A stretch of 64,000 nucleotides of DNA from Glycomyces niveus. Lineage in GTDB: Bacteria > Actinomycetota > Actinomycetes > Mycobacteriales > Micromonosporaceae. The stretch is from positions 186,001 to 250,000 of the forward strand of contig NZ_JAGFNP010000002.1 in assembly GCF_017592475.1 (NCBI RefSeq), in the 5' to 3' direction. This document shows positions 16,300-24,620 of the stretch, in pieces. The notes beneath the pieces were generated by a model. It was not told the origin of the DNA, made no database searches, and saw only the letters and a program-made list of their open reading frames with translations. The position numbers and the translations under genes were made by a program. Positions within the stretch are counted from its first letter, which is position 1; each line of letters starts with the position of its first letter.

Positions 16300-16500
16300 A
16301 TGAGTCATCGCGAACTGCTCAGCATCGGTGAGTTCTCCCTCAAGACGGCCTGTCGATTCCGGCGCTGCGCCACTACGACGAGGTCGGGCTGCTACTGCCG
16401 GCCCCGGTCGATCCCGGCACCGGCTACCGCCGCTACCGGCTCGACCAGGCCCCGCAGGCGACGCTGATCCGCCACCTGCGGTCAGTGGACGTGTCGAGAT
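16300..16500 (+). pseudogene. MerR-family regulator, frameshifted and truncated
   Basis: The ATG frame begins SHRELLSIGEFSLKT. After a one-base loss near 16345 the neighbouring frame continues LSIPALRHYDEVGLLLPA and then TGYRRYRLDQAPQATLIRHL, which together form a MerR HTH and the start of its dimerisation helix. The coding match ends near 16500, where IS630-like sequence begins. It therefore lacks the effector domain and cannot make a functional regulator. Confidence 0.75.
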
Positions 16501-17149
16501 CGCACTCATCGCGTTCAGCCCGAACCGCTTCCCCGTCCGCGCCAGGACTGGTGTCTTGCCCCGCTCGCCCCAGGTGCGACCCGAGAGAGATGGTCTGAAC
16601 GCGCCCCGACCTGGTCTGCGAACATGACTACCGCGTCCTTGACCGCGGCCTTGGCCCGGATGGCCGGGAACTCGGTGTTCGTCCAGGCGGCCATCGCTTC
16701 GGGATCGGCCTCGCGGGCGCGGCGGTCGGGGCGTTGGAAGGAAAGGCCGAGCCGGTCGAGCAGCCTGCACATCCCGCCGTGGGAGAACCGGACCCCGAAG
16801 TGCGCCTTGATAAAGGCATGGGCCTTCGGGATCGTCCACAACAATCCGCCCAGGCCCAGATCCTCGGGAGTGAAGTCCAGGATCGTCTGCCGCACCGCGG
16901 CCTCCTCGGACTCGCTCAGGAACCGCCCCGACCCCGTCTCGCGGCCGGCCTTCTGCGACCGGAGCCCTTCGGCACCACCAGCTTCCCGGCGGGCCTTCCA
17001 CCGCCCGATCGACTTGGCCGAGATCCCGAAGACCCCGCCGCGCCCGCCTCGTCGAGCCCGGCATCGATCGCGGCCATCACCCGCATCCGCACCGCTTCCT
17101 GCGCTTTCGGCGAGAGCCGCCGCATGTCGACCCGAAGATCATCAATCAC
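16501..17149 (-). pseudogene. IS630-family transposase, decayed
   Basis: On the minus strand the start region reads LSPKAQEAVRMRVMAAIDAG (first HTH). Another frame gives VRQTILDFTPEDLGLGG, FIKAHFGVRFSHGGMCRLL and LGLSFQRPDRRAREADPEA, then FADQVGARSDH, where the first catalytic Asp region sits. After a further shift it continues RTWGERGKTPVLARTGKRF. At least two frameshifts and loss of the remaining DDE residues make it inactive. It truncates the merR-type gene. No clean terminal repeats were found. Confidence 0.75.
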
Positions 17150-17253
17150 AGCTACAACAACGAGCGAGAGGACATCGAAGGTGCACCACCATCAGGAATC
17201 TGGCTGTCACCCAGCCTGTTTTGGCTGTCGCACAGCGCGGTTGAATAGCACTC

Positions 17254-17940
17254 ATGACCGACGTGTTGATCACTGGGGCAAGCCGCGGCATCGGGTTTGC
17301 GTTGACCCGGGAATTCCTGGCCCGCGGCGCCCGGGTGTTCGCGGCTGTCCGTGACCCCGACCGCGCACCGGCACTCGCCGCGCTGGACACCGACAGGCTG
17401 GAGGTGATACCACTCGACGTACGGTCACAGCACGACATCGACGCCGCAGGCGAGCTGGTCGCCGCACATTGCGGCGGTCTGGACCTGCTGATCAACAATG
17501 CCGGGGTCCTTCTCCACAGCGCCAGACTCGCCGATGTGGACGGGAAACAGATGCTCGACCTGCTGAGCGTCAACACGGTCGGCCCGCTGCTGGTAGCCCA
17601 GCGGTTTCTGCCGCTGCTGCGCCCGGCTGCACGGCTCGTCAACATCACCATGCCGACCCGATCGCTCGGCGATCTGACCCGCGCCGAGAATCACGCGTTC
17701 CTCGCCAGCCGATATGCGCTCAATGCGCTCACCCGGATGATCGCGGTGGAGCTGACCGGCACCGGCCAGGTGGTGGCGGCGCTGTGGCCCGGATATCTGC
17801 GCACCGACCTCAACGACCACGCGGAGAAAGCCACCCCGCTGGATGAGGCGATCCCGGGCGTCGCCGACCGCATCGAACAGCTCGGCTCCGCCGACCACGG
17901 AGCCTGCGTGCTGCCTGACGGCACACACTTTCCCTGGTGA
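17254..17940 (+). CDS. SDR-fold protein with altered catalytic residues
   Basis: The 228-residue Rossmann protein has the NAD(P) motif VLITGASRGIGFAL, NNAG at the expected place and the AALWPGYLRTDLN loop. Where classical short-chain dehydrogenases have YxxxK, this protein has F149-L-A-S-R153, and the catalytic Ser position reads NITMP. Loss of Tyr, Lys and apparently Ser suggests it is not a standard oxidoreductase, although cofactor binding may persist. It lies just beyond the IS630 remnant, in a region of gene decay. The ATG start is clear, and the C-terminus is shorter than usual (about 250). Confidence 0.82.
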   Translation: MTDVLITGASRGIGFALTREFLARGARVFAAVRDPDRAPALAALDTDRLEVIPLDVRSQHDIDAAGELVAAHCGGLDLLINNAGVLLHSARLADVDGKQMLDLLSVNTVGPLLVAQRFLPLLRPAARLVNITMPTRSLGDLTRAENHAFLASRYALNALTRMIAVELTGTGQVVAALWPGYLRTDLNDHAEKATPLDEAIPGVADRIEQLGSADHGACVLPDGTHFPW

Positions 17941-17986
17941 ACGCGTCGCTCAGAGCCCATCGAACTGGACACCATTGAGTGACCTT

Positions 17987-18211
17987 TCAATACAAGGCGG
18001 CGAGTGCGACGGGGATGTCAGCGCGCCCGAGTTCCCAGGCGCGAATGGTGTCTTCGGAACGTTCGATATCGTCGCCGACCTGCTTCTGAGTTCTGCCCGA
18101 CTCCCTCCGATGCTTCCTGCCCATGGTCTTGAGGAACCACCAAGCGGAATCCTCCACGATTGCCATTGCCTGCCCCCAGATTTGGTCGATGGCACGGTTT
18201 GGACTCTCCAC
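17987..18211 (-). CDS. Small XRE-like helix-turn-helix protein or remnant
   Basis: The 74-codon frame contains RTQKQVGDDIERSEDTIRAW followed by ELGRADIPVALAALY, which fits the helices of an XRE-type HTH. GC3 is high over this part, so it has been under coding selection. No effector domain follows. It may be the N-terminal fragment of a larger Scr1-like regulator or an intact miniature HTH. The N-terminal 20 residues do not look conserved. Low certainty. Confidence 0.4.
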   Translation of the reverse strand: MESPNRAIDQIWGQAMAIVEDSAWWFLKTMGRKHRRESGRTQKQVGDDIERSEDTIRAWELGRADIPVALAALY

Positions 18212-18500
18212 TATCGCATGGACAGGCGAATCTCGGAAGTCCCGGAGTGTCTATGGGCGAGAAGGGAAGGCCGAGAAAAGCACCCCGGAATCCTCCGCGT
18301 TGTATCCTCGGAGTTCGACTTGCCGCTCTCGATTCTCTTCTTGTGACCTGCGGAAATACTGCCTAGATTCATGGTTGTCGGGAGTTGTGTCACAGGGCTC
18401 TCGATTGGTGGGGATGCCCGGGGCCGTTTCGTTCCTCCCGCGGTTCGCGGCTCCGGGCTTTCACTGTCGGAAATCCGATAATCTGAAAAGGAGTGCAGCG
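18212..18500. other. Intergenic stretch with candidate promoter
   Basis: No convincing gene was found here. Near the right end, TCGGAAATCCGA (18467-18478) is an imperfect palindrome overlapping a -10-like GATAAT (18477-18482), 13 nt before the AAGGAG-preceded ATG at 18501. GC is lower than in the neighbours, consistent with regulatory or imported DNA. Confidence 0.4.
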
Positions 18501-18814
18501 ATGGGACAGCGCGAATCCGAAGAGGTTGACCTTGTCCGAGGCGCATTCAGCGATGACTACCGGACTTACCGCGTCCGGGCATCGAGCACTGACGCGCCCG
18601 ACTCGTTCCAAGTCCTGACCGGCGAAGCCGACGACATCGTGCTGATCGTCTCGGGCCTGAACTCCGGTGACCTGAAAGCAACCTGGGGCCGTTCTGGCGG
18701 TCCTTCAAACCGACCTGGAAGATCTGGATCGAGGAATCCGCGTTCCGCGTCTTCGAGTGCGGCCGTCCGCAACTCGACTCGACCCCTGCCTCGATCCGGT
18801 TCTGCCGTGGCTAA
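18501..18814 (+). pseudogene. Hypothetical gene with a single frameshift
   Basis: The gene starts at ATG 18501 behind AAGGAG and encodes MGQRESEEVDLVRGAF and FQVLTGEADDIVLIVSG. Between about 18665 and 18690 the GC3-rich coding signal jumps one frame and continues LGPFWRSFKPTWKIWIEES, then AFRVFECGRPQLDSTPASIR, to TAA 18812-18814. Read straight through, the first frame becomes Ser/Arg/Gly-rich with poor codon use. One indel therefore explains the region, either a true mutation or a sequence error. Function unknown. The TAA overlaps the next gene's start. Confidence 0.65.
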
Positions 18815-19133
18815 GACCATGACCGCAGCAGCCGATGAAGGCCCCTACAACCTCCGCTCCGATGGCGAGCCCGGCATTCACGGCCACCTCGGCAGCTTCC
18901 GTCGAGGCCCGGCCGTCTTCAGCCTCTACGAGATCCCGCCGGACCGGGGCCAGTACCCGAACGGCCCGACGGTCTACCTCATTGACGTCGAAGACGGCGT
19001 GGGCGCTCGCGAGTGCTGCCGCTTCTCCGGCGACCCGGAAGACGTCCTGGTCTGGAACGGCGCGTGGAACAACGATGAATGGTGCATCTGGATCCTTCGC
19101 CGCGCCTTCGCCTTGATCGCCGCACCGAATTGA
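18807..19133 (+). CDS. Hypothetical protein
   Basis: The 108-residue protein (104 if ATG 18819 is used) is acidic, with aromatic stretches such as YEIPPDRGQYPNGPTVYLID and VWNGAWNNDEWCIWILRRAF. There is no signal peptide or membrane helix. It overlaps the preceding frameshifted gene by 8 bp (GTGGCTAA), so the two were probably translated together. A terminator follows 29 nt after its stop. It is in the same frame as the first half of the preceding gene, so an automatic caller would fuse both into one 210-residue protein. No recognised family. Confidence 0.6.
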   Translation: MAKTMTAAADEGPYNLRSDGEPGIHGHLGSFRRGPAVFSLYEIPPDRGQYPNGPTVYLIDVEDGVGARECCRFSGDPEDVLVWNGAWNNDEWCIWILRRAFALIAAPN

Positions 19134-19162
19134 GACCGAGCGGTACCACCGAACATCATCGG

Positions 19163-19197
19163 CGAGAGGGCGGGTCCGAACCGGATCCGCCCTCTCG
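19163..19197 (+). terminator. Terminator after hypothetical pair
   Basis: An 11-bp stem CGAGAGGGCGG / CCGCCCTCTCG with a 13-nt loop lies 29 nt beyond the stop at 19133. Confidence 0.65.
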
Positions 19198-19315
19198 GCC
19201 ACGTTCCGAGACGCCATCATTACGCCACCGATATGCAACTGTGATGTTTCCTGGCCGCGTCTCCCCTTCCGAGTGGGTCACCCGATCCACGGCATGCGAG
19301 CCACGAGGAGTCAAG

Positions 19316-21298
19316 ATGCGGAAACGACACGCCATCGGGGCGGCGGTGACGGCGACTGCGGTCGCCGGCGCGGTCGTCACCGGCGGACTGATCGCCAACG
19401 CCGAGACGAATACGACGCCGTCGCCATCCACCGCGGCCAACCAGGCCGGCATCACCGCCCCCACGGTCATCCTCCCCACCGGGGACGCCGTGACGATCTT
19501 CGAAGACGGCACCCTGGGCGTCAAACCCGCCGCCGGCCGCGAGGACATCGGCTTCGTCACGATGTACGAGCCCGGCGCCGGCAACGAGCGGCTGGTCATC
19601 CCGCGGGATATGGCCGCCGAGATCCAAGCGGGACAAGAAGACCCGCGCCGGTACAACGTCACCGCGCTCGCCGCCGCAGGCCACGCGGACGCCGCCGCCG
19701 TGGAAGAGTCCGAACTCGACGCATTCGCGGGCCTTCCGCCGAGCGCAGCCCAGGCCGAAGGCGAACGGCAGCAGACTCAGACCCTCACCGTCACCCTCAA
19801 GGACCGCTCCGGCAAAGCGCCGCAAGACGACTGGGTGCTCTGGGCCGACCTGGACGACCCCGATCACTGGGGCCGCCTCGAGTTCGATGAGAACGGCGTC
19901 GGCACCGTCGAACTCGAGCCGGGGGAGTACGCCCTCCAGCACTCGATGTGGAACGAGGCCAACGACACCGCGCGCGGCGAGATCGTCGCGGGCCTGAGCG
20001 CGGTGACCATCGGGAAGGAACCCGAAGCGCTCCTCATCGACGCTGCCGAGGCGGTGCCGCTGACCATCGAGGTCGAGGAGGAGGACGCCGCATACGAGCG
20101 GGGCATCCTCTCCCTCAGCGCCTCCGGTGAAACGAACTCTGTCGGCACCGGCGACTTCATCGGCGCGCGGGACGACGTGTACGTGATGCCGGAACCGGAC
20201 CTGCCCGGCTTCGACCTCGGGTTCCTGTACCAGGCCGTGCTCACCGGCGAGGAGGACGACGAGGCCTACCAGTACAACCTCGCCTTCCACGAGCGCGGGT
20301 CGTTCCCCGACGAGGGCGAGTTCAAGCCGTCCGAGGACCACCTGGCGGCCGAGGAGACGACCTTCAACAGCCTCGGGGTCGACATCGAAGGCTTCACCTG
20401 CGACTACGGTGACACGAATCCGCAGCTCGGCCCGGGCCTGTGCGCCATGATGCCGACGTCGTTCCCCTCGGAGCGGACGGTTTACTACACCGCCGACCCC
20501 GAAATCGAATGGTCCGGCTTCCATGAGGGCGGCGTATACGTCGATGAGCTGCAACTCGTGGACGGCTTCTACGACTCGAAGGACCTGGGATCGCTCAAGG
20601 CGGGCGAGACCGAACGCTCGGTCGTCCAGGGGCCGTTCTCGGCGGGACCCGCCAATTCGATCCTCTACTCCTATGAGGACGTCCCGTTCCTTTACGCGGC
20701 CACCAAGCCCGCGTACAGCGGCAGCGACGAGGACCTGACACTCGTGGGCCACAGCGCCCGCGCCGTCCTGAGCACCGACGACCAGAAGGTCGGCGTGCTC
20801 GAAGGGATCGACCCGTGGGGCGGCTACGAGTTCGACCTCACCGGGTTCGACGAGGGTCGGTACACGCTGGAGGTCGACTCCACCAAGAGCACCGACACCG
20901 CGCTGGTCGGCACGGCCGCGACGCAGACCTGGAACTTCGACCTCGACCCGGGCGCCGCGAACGACGAAGGGAGGACACTCGCCCTCCCGGTCGTGCTGAT
21001 GCGCGCGGAAGAGGTCGAAGGCGGGTTCGTCGAGGACGAAGACGATCTGGACGTGACGCTCGACCTGGTGGTCAACGAGTACGCCCCGCAAGTCACCGCA
21101 GAGGCGATGACCCTCGAGGTCTCCTTCGACGACGGCCGGACCTGGGACGAGGTCGAGATCGACCGGGACGGCAACTCCGCCACCGGCACGATCGAGCACC
21201 CGGAGGACGCCGATTACGTCTCCGTGCGCATGACCGCCGTCGACGACGCGGGCACTGAGGTCACCCACACCACGATCCGCTCGTACGGGCTCCGATAA
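19316..21298 (+). CDS. Secreted protein with subtilase-propeptide-like N-terminus, no protease domain
   Basis: The 660-residue protein has a Sec-type signal (MRKRHAIGAAVTATAVAGAV... to about residue 32). The next part (TVILPTGDAVTIFEDG, VKPAAGRED, then ERLVIPRDMAAEIQAG, RRYNVTALAAAGH) matches the propeptide pattern of large actinobacterial S8 peptidases (V-L-TGD, L-V-P-A, FDVTAL). The D/H/S catalytic motifs (DTGV, HGTH, GTSM) are absent. The remaining 500 residues are acidic beta-rich segments like those C-terminal to such proteases. A GAGGAG precedes ATG 19316. It could be an inhibitor or chaperone of a protease in trans, or a decayed surface protein. Confidence 0.75.
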   Translation: MRKRHAIGAAVTATAVAGAVVTGGLIANAETNTTPSPSTAANQAGITAPTVILPTGDAVTIFEDGTLGVKPAAGREDIGFVTMYEPGAGNERLVIPRDMAAEIQAGQEDPRRYNVTALAAAGHADAAAVEESELDAFAGLPPSAAQAEGERQQTQTLTVTLKDRSGKAPQDDWVLWADLDDPDHWGRLEFDENGVGTVELEPGEYALQHSMWNEANDTARGEIVAGLSAVTIGKEPEALLIDAAEAVPLTIEVEEEDAAYERGILSLSASGETNSVGTGDFIGARDDVYVMPEPDLPGFDLGFLYQAVLTGEEDDEAYQYNLAFHERGSFPDEGEFKPSEDHLAAEETTFNSLGVDIEGFTCDYGDTNPQLGPGLCAMMPTSFPSERTVYYTADPEIEWSGFHEGGVYVDELQLVDGFYDSKDLGSLKAGETERSVVQGPFSAGPANSILYSYEDVPFLYAATKPAYSGSDEDLTLVGHSARAVLSTDDQKVGVLEGIDPWGGYEFDLTGFDEGRYTLEVDSTKSTDTALVGTAATQTWNFDLDPGAANDEGRTLALPVVLMRAEEVEGGFVEDEDDLDVTLDLVVNEYAPQVTAEAMTLEVSFDDGRTWDEVEIDRDGNSATGTIEHPEDADYVSVRMTAVDDAGTEVTHTTIRSYGLR

Positions 21299-21309
21299 GC
21301 GGCGTTTCC

Positions 21310-21374
21310 GAACTGCGGGAGCCTCCAGTGAGTTTGTTGTATCGCAACAAAACTCACTGGAGGCTCCTGGTGTC
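21310..21374 (+). repeat. Hairpin repeat copy 3
   Basis: This 65-bp element shares GAACTG-GGGAGCCTCCAG and GGCTCCTGGTGTC with copies at 5748 and 8464, and folds into about 21 bp of stem (GAGCCTCCAGTGAGTTT and AAACTCACTGGAGGCTC arms). It lacks the longer outer AGGCAGTGTTTGA end. It sits between convergent genes, so it may act as a terminator. Confidence 0.75.
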
Positions 21375-21437
21375 CGGTCACCACGGTCGAGTCATGGTGT
21401 GCCGCAGGTCCGGGTCCTGTCCTCGGTTGCGGACGGG

Positions 21438-21998
21438 CTAGCTGAGATCGTTGATACCAGGCAGGCCGGCGTCCTTCGCCGAGAGCTGAGCCGCGTCGGT
21501 GGGATCCACCGGGAGCGGCCAGGCGATGCCAAGGGCCTCGTCCAGCGGGTTGACCGCAGTGCCGGCCATGCCCGGCTTCCATTCCTGGTCAAAGCAGTAG
21601 ACGTACTGCGTGCCTTCCGGGCTCAGCGACTGGAAGCCGTTGCACACTCCCGGCGGCACGAGCACCTGGACGCCCTTCGTGAGATTCACGGTGACGCTCT
21701 TGCCCCGCGCGGGGGAGTCGGGCCTGGCGTCGACGTACGCGCCGAACGCTTCGCCGCTGACCACCGCGACCAGCTTGTACATGTCCTCGCCGTGCAGGCC
21801 GCGGATCGCGCCCTGCTTCGTCTCGGTGACATTGATCTGGAGCCACGGCCCGAGCGAGGGGAGTCCGGCTTCCACGAACGCCGACTCTCGATAGAACTCG
21901 CGAACCGTTCCCCGATCGTCCGTAATCTGCCTCATTTGCAGGACGACAAGTCCTGGAATATCAGTTTCCTGTACGACGAAAGGGGTGATCGATGGCAT
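21438..21998 (-). CDS. dTDP-4-dehydrorhamnose 3,5-epimerase-family cupin (RmlC-like)
   Basis: The 186-residue protein has the RmlC order: ITDDRGTVREFYRESAF, QINVTETKQGAIRGLHGEDM (active-site His in RGLH), KSVTVNLTKGVQVLVPPGVCNGF and the late QYVYCFDQEWKPG. It would act in nucleotide-deoxysugar synthesis, but no rmlA/B/D genes are nearby, so an orphan or tailoring role is likely. AAGGTG precedes the chosen ATG at 21998. Downstream it converges with hairpin repeat copy 3. Confidence 0.85.
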   Translation of the reverse strand: MPSITPFVVQETDIPGLVVLQMRQITDDRGTVREFYRESAFVEAGLPSLGPWLQINVTETKQGAIRGLHGEDMYKLVAVVSGEAFGAYVDARPDSPARGKSVTVNLTKGVQVLVPPGVCNGFQSLSPEGTQYVYCFDQEWKPGMAGTAVNPLDEALGIAWPLPVDPTDAAQLSAKDAGLPGINDLS

Positions 21999-22218
21999 GG
22001 CGCACCTTAACATGCGGTGGCGGCCCCTCATGGAACGAGAACGCCGCCCCCGCCGGGATCGGTCGAACTCGGAACAAGTGAGGCGACCGGGGCGAGGCAG
22101 TGCGGTGACGGGCTGAGCGACCAGCGTCTCCTCGGCCTTGCATCCCTCGGATACGGTCGGTTCGTCCGCCGGTGCCACCCACGAGTGCCCACCGCCCTGA
22201 AACCCTGAGAGCGACCGC

Positions 22219-22917
22219 ATGTCGTATCCGCCTCCGCCCGCGCCGCAACCCGACTTCCGCCACACCCCGCCTCCGGCCCCGCAGCGGATGCCCTTGTGGG
22301 CCAAGGCCCTTATCGCGATCGCCATCGTGGTGACCGTGCTCCTGCTGCTCTTCGTCCTCATCGAGACCCTCTGGATCGGCAAGCAGATCGACCGCTTCTT
22401 GTCGGCCGGCGAGTCCGAGGCCACGACCGGGCCGCCGCCCGATTTCGCGGCCGACTTCAATGAGACCGTCTGCCACGAGTTCGACCTCGCGGTGTTCGAC
22501 GAGTTCGCAGGCGGCGCTTCGGAGTTCGAGACCGCCACCGCGTACCCCGACGAGATCTACACCCCGGCCCTGTCCTGCGGCTTCGTGACACCGGACGGGC
22601 AGCAACTCAGCGTCTCGATCGCGGCGAGCAAGGAGGACGGCGGCTACGGCGCCGACGCCGTCTTCGACCGCCGCAAAGGATACGAGGAGAACCCCGGCTG
22701 GCAGGTCGAAGACCTCACCTCGGGCAGCTTGACCGGGTTCAGCGCCGTCTACCCGGGCGGCGACGCGACGGAGACTTACGCCTTCGAGGGCGGATACGAG
22801 CGAATCATGATCCGCGTGTCCGTCGAGTACGAGGGGTCTTCGCGCCGGGAGGCGGCCGCCGGCGTTGCCGCAGAGGTCGCGAGCCAGGCGCTCGTCCGCT
22901 TCCTGGACTACGCGTAG
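22219..22917 (+). CDS. Membrane-anchored extracytoplasmic protein
   Basis: The 232-residue protein has a Pro-rich cytoplasmic N-terminus (SYPPPPAPQPDFRHTPPPAP), one transmembrane helix at about residues 26-50 (ALIAIAIVVTVLLLLFVLIE) and an acidic outer domain of 180 residues. Two Cys (ETVCHEF and ALSCGFV) could form a disulfide. The layout is common among actinobacterial surface lipoprotein-like or DUF3558-like proteins. I do not recognise the family and infer a role outside the membrane. Interval 22018-22218 upstream shows no other gene. Confidence 0.75.
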   Translation: MSYPPPPAPQPDFRHTPPPAPQRMPLWAKALIAIAIVVTVLLLLFVLIETLWIGKQIDRFLSAGESEATTGPPPDFAADFNETVCHEFDLAVFDEFAGGASEFETATAYPDEIYTPALSCGFVTPDGQQLSVSIAASKEDGGYGADAVFDRRKGYEENPGWQVEDLTSGSLTGFSAVYPGGDATETYAFEGGYERIMIRVSVEYEGSSRREAAAGVAAEVASQALVRFLDYA

Positions 22918-22923
22918 CGCGCG

Positions 22924-22944
22924 CGGCCGCGATTGCTGCGGCCG
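22924..22944. terminator. Short GC hairpin
   Basis: A CGGCCGC / GCGGCCG stem with a 7-nt loop starts 7 nt after the stop at 22917. It is weak and lacks a U-run. Confidence 0.4.
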
Positions 22945-23033
22945 TGTGTCCATTGTCGAACGGTTGGGCAAGGATCGGCGCGATTGTGGCGACTCCTCGT
23001 GATTCGGATACCATACGTCATCCGGATACTGTG

Positions 23034-23669
23034 ATGTATCTTGAAAGGGTGAATCGGGAGACCAGAACGAGGCTGACTCGCAAGGAGAGCCAGGAGGCGA
23101 CGCGACACCGCCTGATCGCCTCCGCAATCGAGAGTTTCGCTCAAGACGGCGTGGCCGCGACCTCGCTGAACGCCGTTGCCGAGCGCGCGGGCTACAGTCG
23201 CGGGGCCGTGCACGGCAACTTCGACGGCAAGGACGCCCTCGCTGCGGCCGTCGCCGAATCGGTGGTGGGCGCGCTCGGCCCGGAGCTCCAGCGGGTGCTC
23301 GCGGTCCCCGAACCCAGTGGGGACCGACTCGCGGCGTACATCCGCACCTTCCTGCGGTACTGCACGGACCATCCCCACGCCGTCGGCGCGCTGATCGCGG
23401 TGGTCGAGTACTTCGGCCGCCTCGACCCGCAGCACTACGGCGAGCGCGCCGCCGCTGCGCTCGAAGATCTGGTGGGCCTGTTCGAGGACGGGCAGCGGCG
23501 CGGTGAGATGCGTGCGTTCGACGCCCGGATCATGGCGTTCGCGGTGCGCACCGTGCTCGACAACGCCGCGCTGCAACTGTCCGGCGGCCGAGCCGACGCC
23601 GCCGAGCTGACGACGGAGATCACGGCGCTGTTCGCCAACGCCACCCGCGAGGAGAGGAACCCGGCATGA
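23034..23669 (+). CDS. TetR-family regulator
   Basis: The 211-residue protein has an N-terminal HTH (RLIASAIESFAQDGVAATSL; AERAGYSRGAVHGNFDGKD) and a helical C-terminal domain (TFLRYCTDHPHAVGALIAVVE). The start is uncertain between ATG 23034 and GTG 23049, and neither has a strong ribosome binding site. The preceding 30 bp hold ATACCATACGTCATCCGGAT with the palindrome ATCCGGAT, which may be its own operator. Its stop overlaps the next gene's start (ATGA), so the two form an operon. Confidence 0.85.
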   Translation: MYLERVNRETRTRLTRKESQEATRHRLIASAIESFAQDGVAATSLNAVAERAGYSRGAVHGNFDGKDALAAAVAESVVGALGPELQRVLAVPEPSGDRLAAYIRTFLRYCTDHPHAVGALIAVVEYFGRLDPQHYGERAAAALEDLVGLFEDGQRRGEMRAFDARIMAFAVRTVLDNAALQLSGGRADAAELTTEITALFANATREERNPA

Positions 23670-24007
23670 GCCGCACCTACCGCATCACCGTCCGCGGGCG
23701 CTTCGCGGACCTCACTGCCGCGCAACGGGAGCAGCTGCGCGTCGAGCAGGCCGAGCACGACATGTTCGCCGCGAAGTACACACCGGAGGGCGTCTTCCTC
23801 TACGGCCCGGAACTGGTCGGATACCAGTTCCGCTACCTCCTGAGCGTCGACGAGGCGAGCCCGGAAGACGCCGACCTCGCCGCCCAGCTCGAGGCCGAGG
23901 CACTGGCCGAAGCGGGCATCCGCGCGCGCGGCCTCCAAGGCCGCATCACCGACACCGCCTTCACCTGCCTCGAGGACATGAAGATTCGCGGCGGCAGGCG
24001 GCCCTGA
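23666..24007 (+). CDS. DUF6204-like protein
   Basis: The 113-residue protein matches the small actinobacterial DUF6204 pattern: YRITVRGRFADLTAAQRE at the start, AEHDMFAAKYTPEG, the FRYLLSVDE strand and a late EDMK. Ferredoxin-like folds with this order accompany TetR genes in many actinomycetes. Function is unknown. It overlaps the tetR-type gene by 4 bp, which makes coupled expression likely. The following 175 bp (24008-24182) contain GC-rich short inverted repeats but no gene. Confidence 0.75.
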   Translation: MSRTYRITVRGRFADLTAAQREQLRVEQAEHDMFAAKYTPEGVFLYGPELVGYQFRYLLSVDEASPEDADLAAQLEAEALAEAGIRARGLQGRITDTAFTCLEDMKIRGGRRP

Positions 24008-24182
24008 GCACCGGACACCCGAATCCGATGACAGATCGGAAGTAGATCCCGTGACGCCGGCCCTCGGCCTTCCCGGCCGGGGGCCGTGCCGCTTCGGGGT
24101 GGCTGGGGCCGTGCTGTTCCCGCCCGGCCGGGGCCGCGGTCGCCTAGCATCGGCGCGTCGCCAGCGAGCCAGAGGAGGAACC

Positions 24183-24620
24183 ATGAGCGGAGAGCGGGAT
24201 CTCCGGAAGCTGCTGAGCGGCATGAGCCCTGAACTGCATCCCGGCCCTTACGTTTTCACGTCCGTCACCGCCGCTGTCGCGCCGCCCGGGCTCAGTCCGG
24301 TGGTCACGATCGCCGAGGCGGAAGGCCTGACCCTGGTGCTGACCCGCGAGGAGGCGGACCGGGCGGGCCTGGCCTACGACTACGAGGCCGCCTGGATCAC
24401 CCTGCGCATCCACTCCGCGCTCGACGCGGTCGGCCTCACCGCCGCGGTCGCAACCGAACTCGCGGAGGCGGACCTCAGTTGCAATGTGGTCGCCGGATAC
24501 CACCACGACCACTTGTTCGTTCCCTACGAGCACGCGGACCGCGCCATTGCGATCCTTGAGGATCTGGCACGGCGAAGCGCCTTACCCCGTCGTCGGAGCC
24601 GAAGTTACCCTCGCGTGTAG
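24183..24620 (+). CDS. ACT-domain (DUF2241-like) protein
   Basis: The 145-residue protein has the two-part ACT arrangement: LLSGMSPELHPGPYVFTSVT at the N-terminus, WITLRIHSALDAVGLTAAVA in the middle, and NVVAGYHHDHLFVPYEHADR with AIAILEDLA at the end. Such proteins bind amino acids. GAGGAGGAACC precedes the ATG. The last residues (RSYPRV) lie inside a direct repeat copy (24603 onward), so the natural C-terminus may have been altered. Proximity to a LysE-type exporter downstream hints at amino-acid sensing. Confidence 0.8.
   Translation: MSGERDLRKLLSGMSPELHPGPYVFTSVTAAVAPPGLSPVVTIAEAEGLTLVLTREEADRAGLAYDYEAAWITLRIHSALDAVGLTAAVATELAEADLSCNVVAGYHHDHLFVPYEHADRAIAILEDLARRSALPRRRSRSYPRV

Noticed and set aside
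21375..21430. IS5-like DSTVV string next to repeat copy 3 on the minus strand
   Set aside because: It reads toward rather than away from the hairpin, unlike copy 2, and no further transposase similarity follows.
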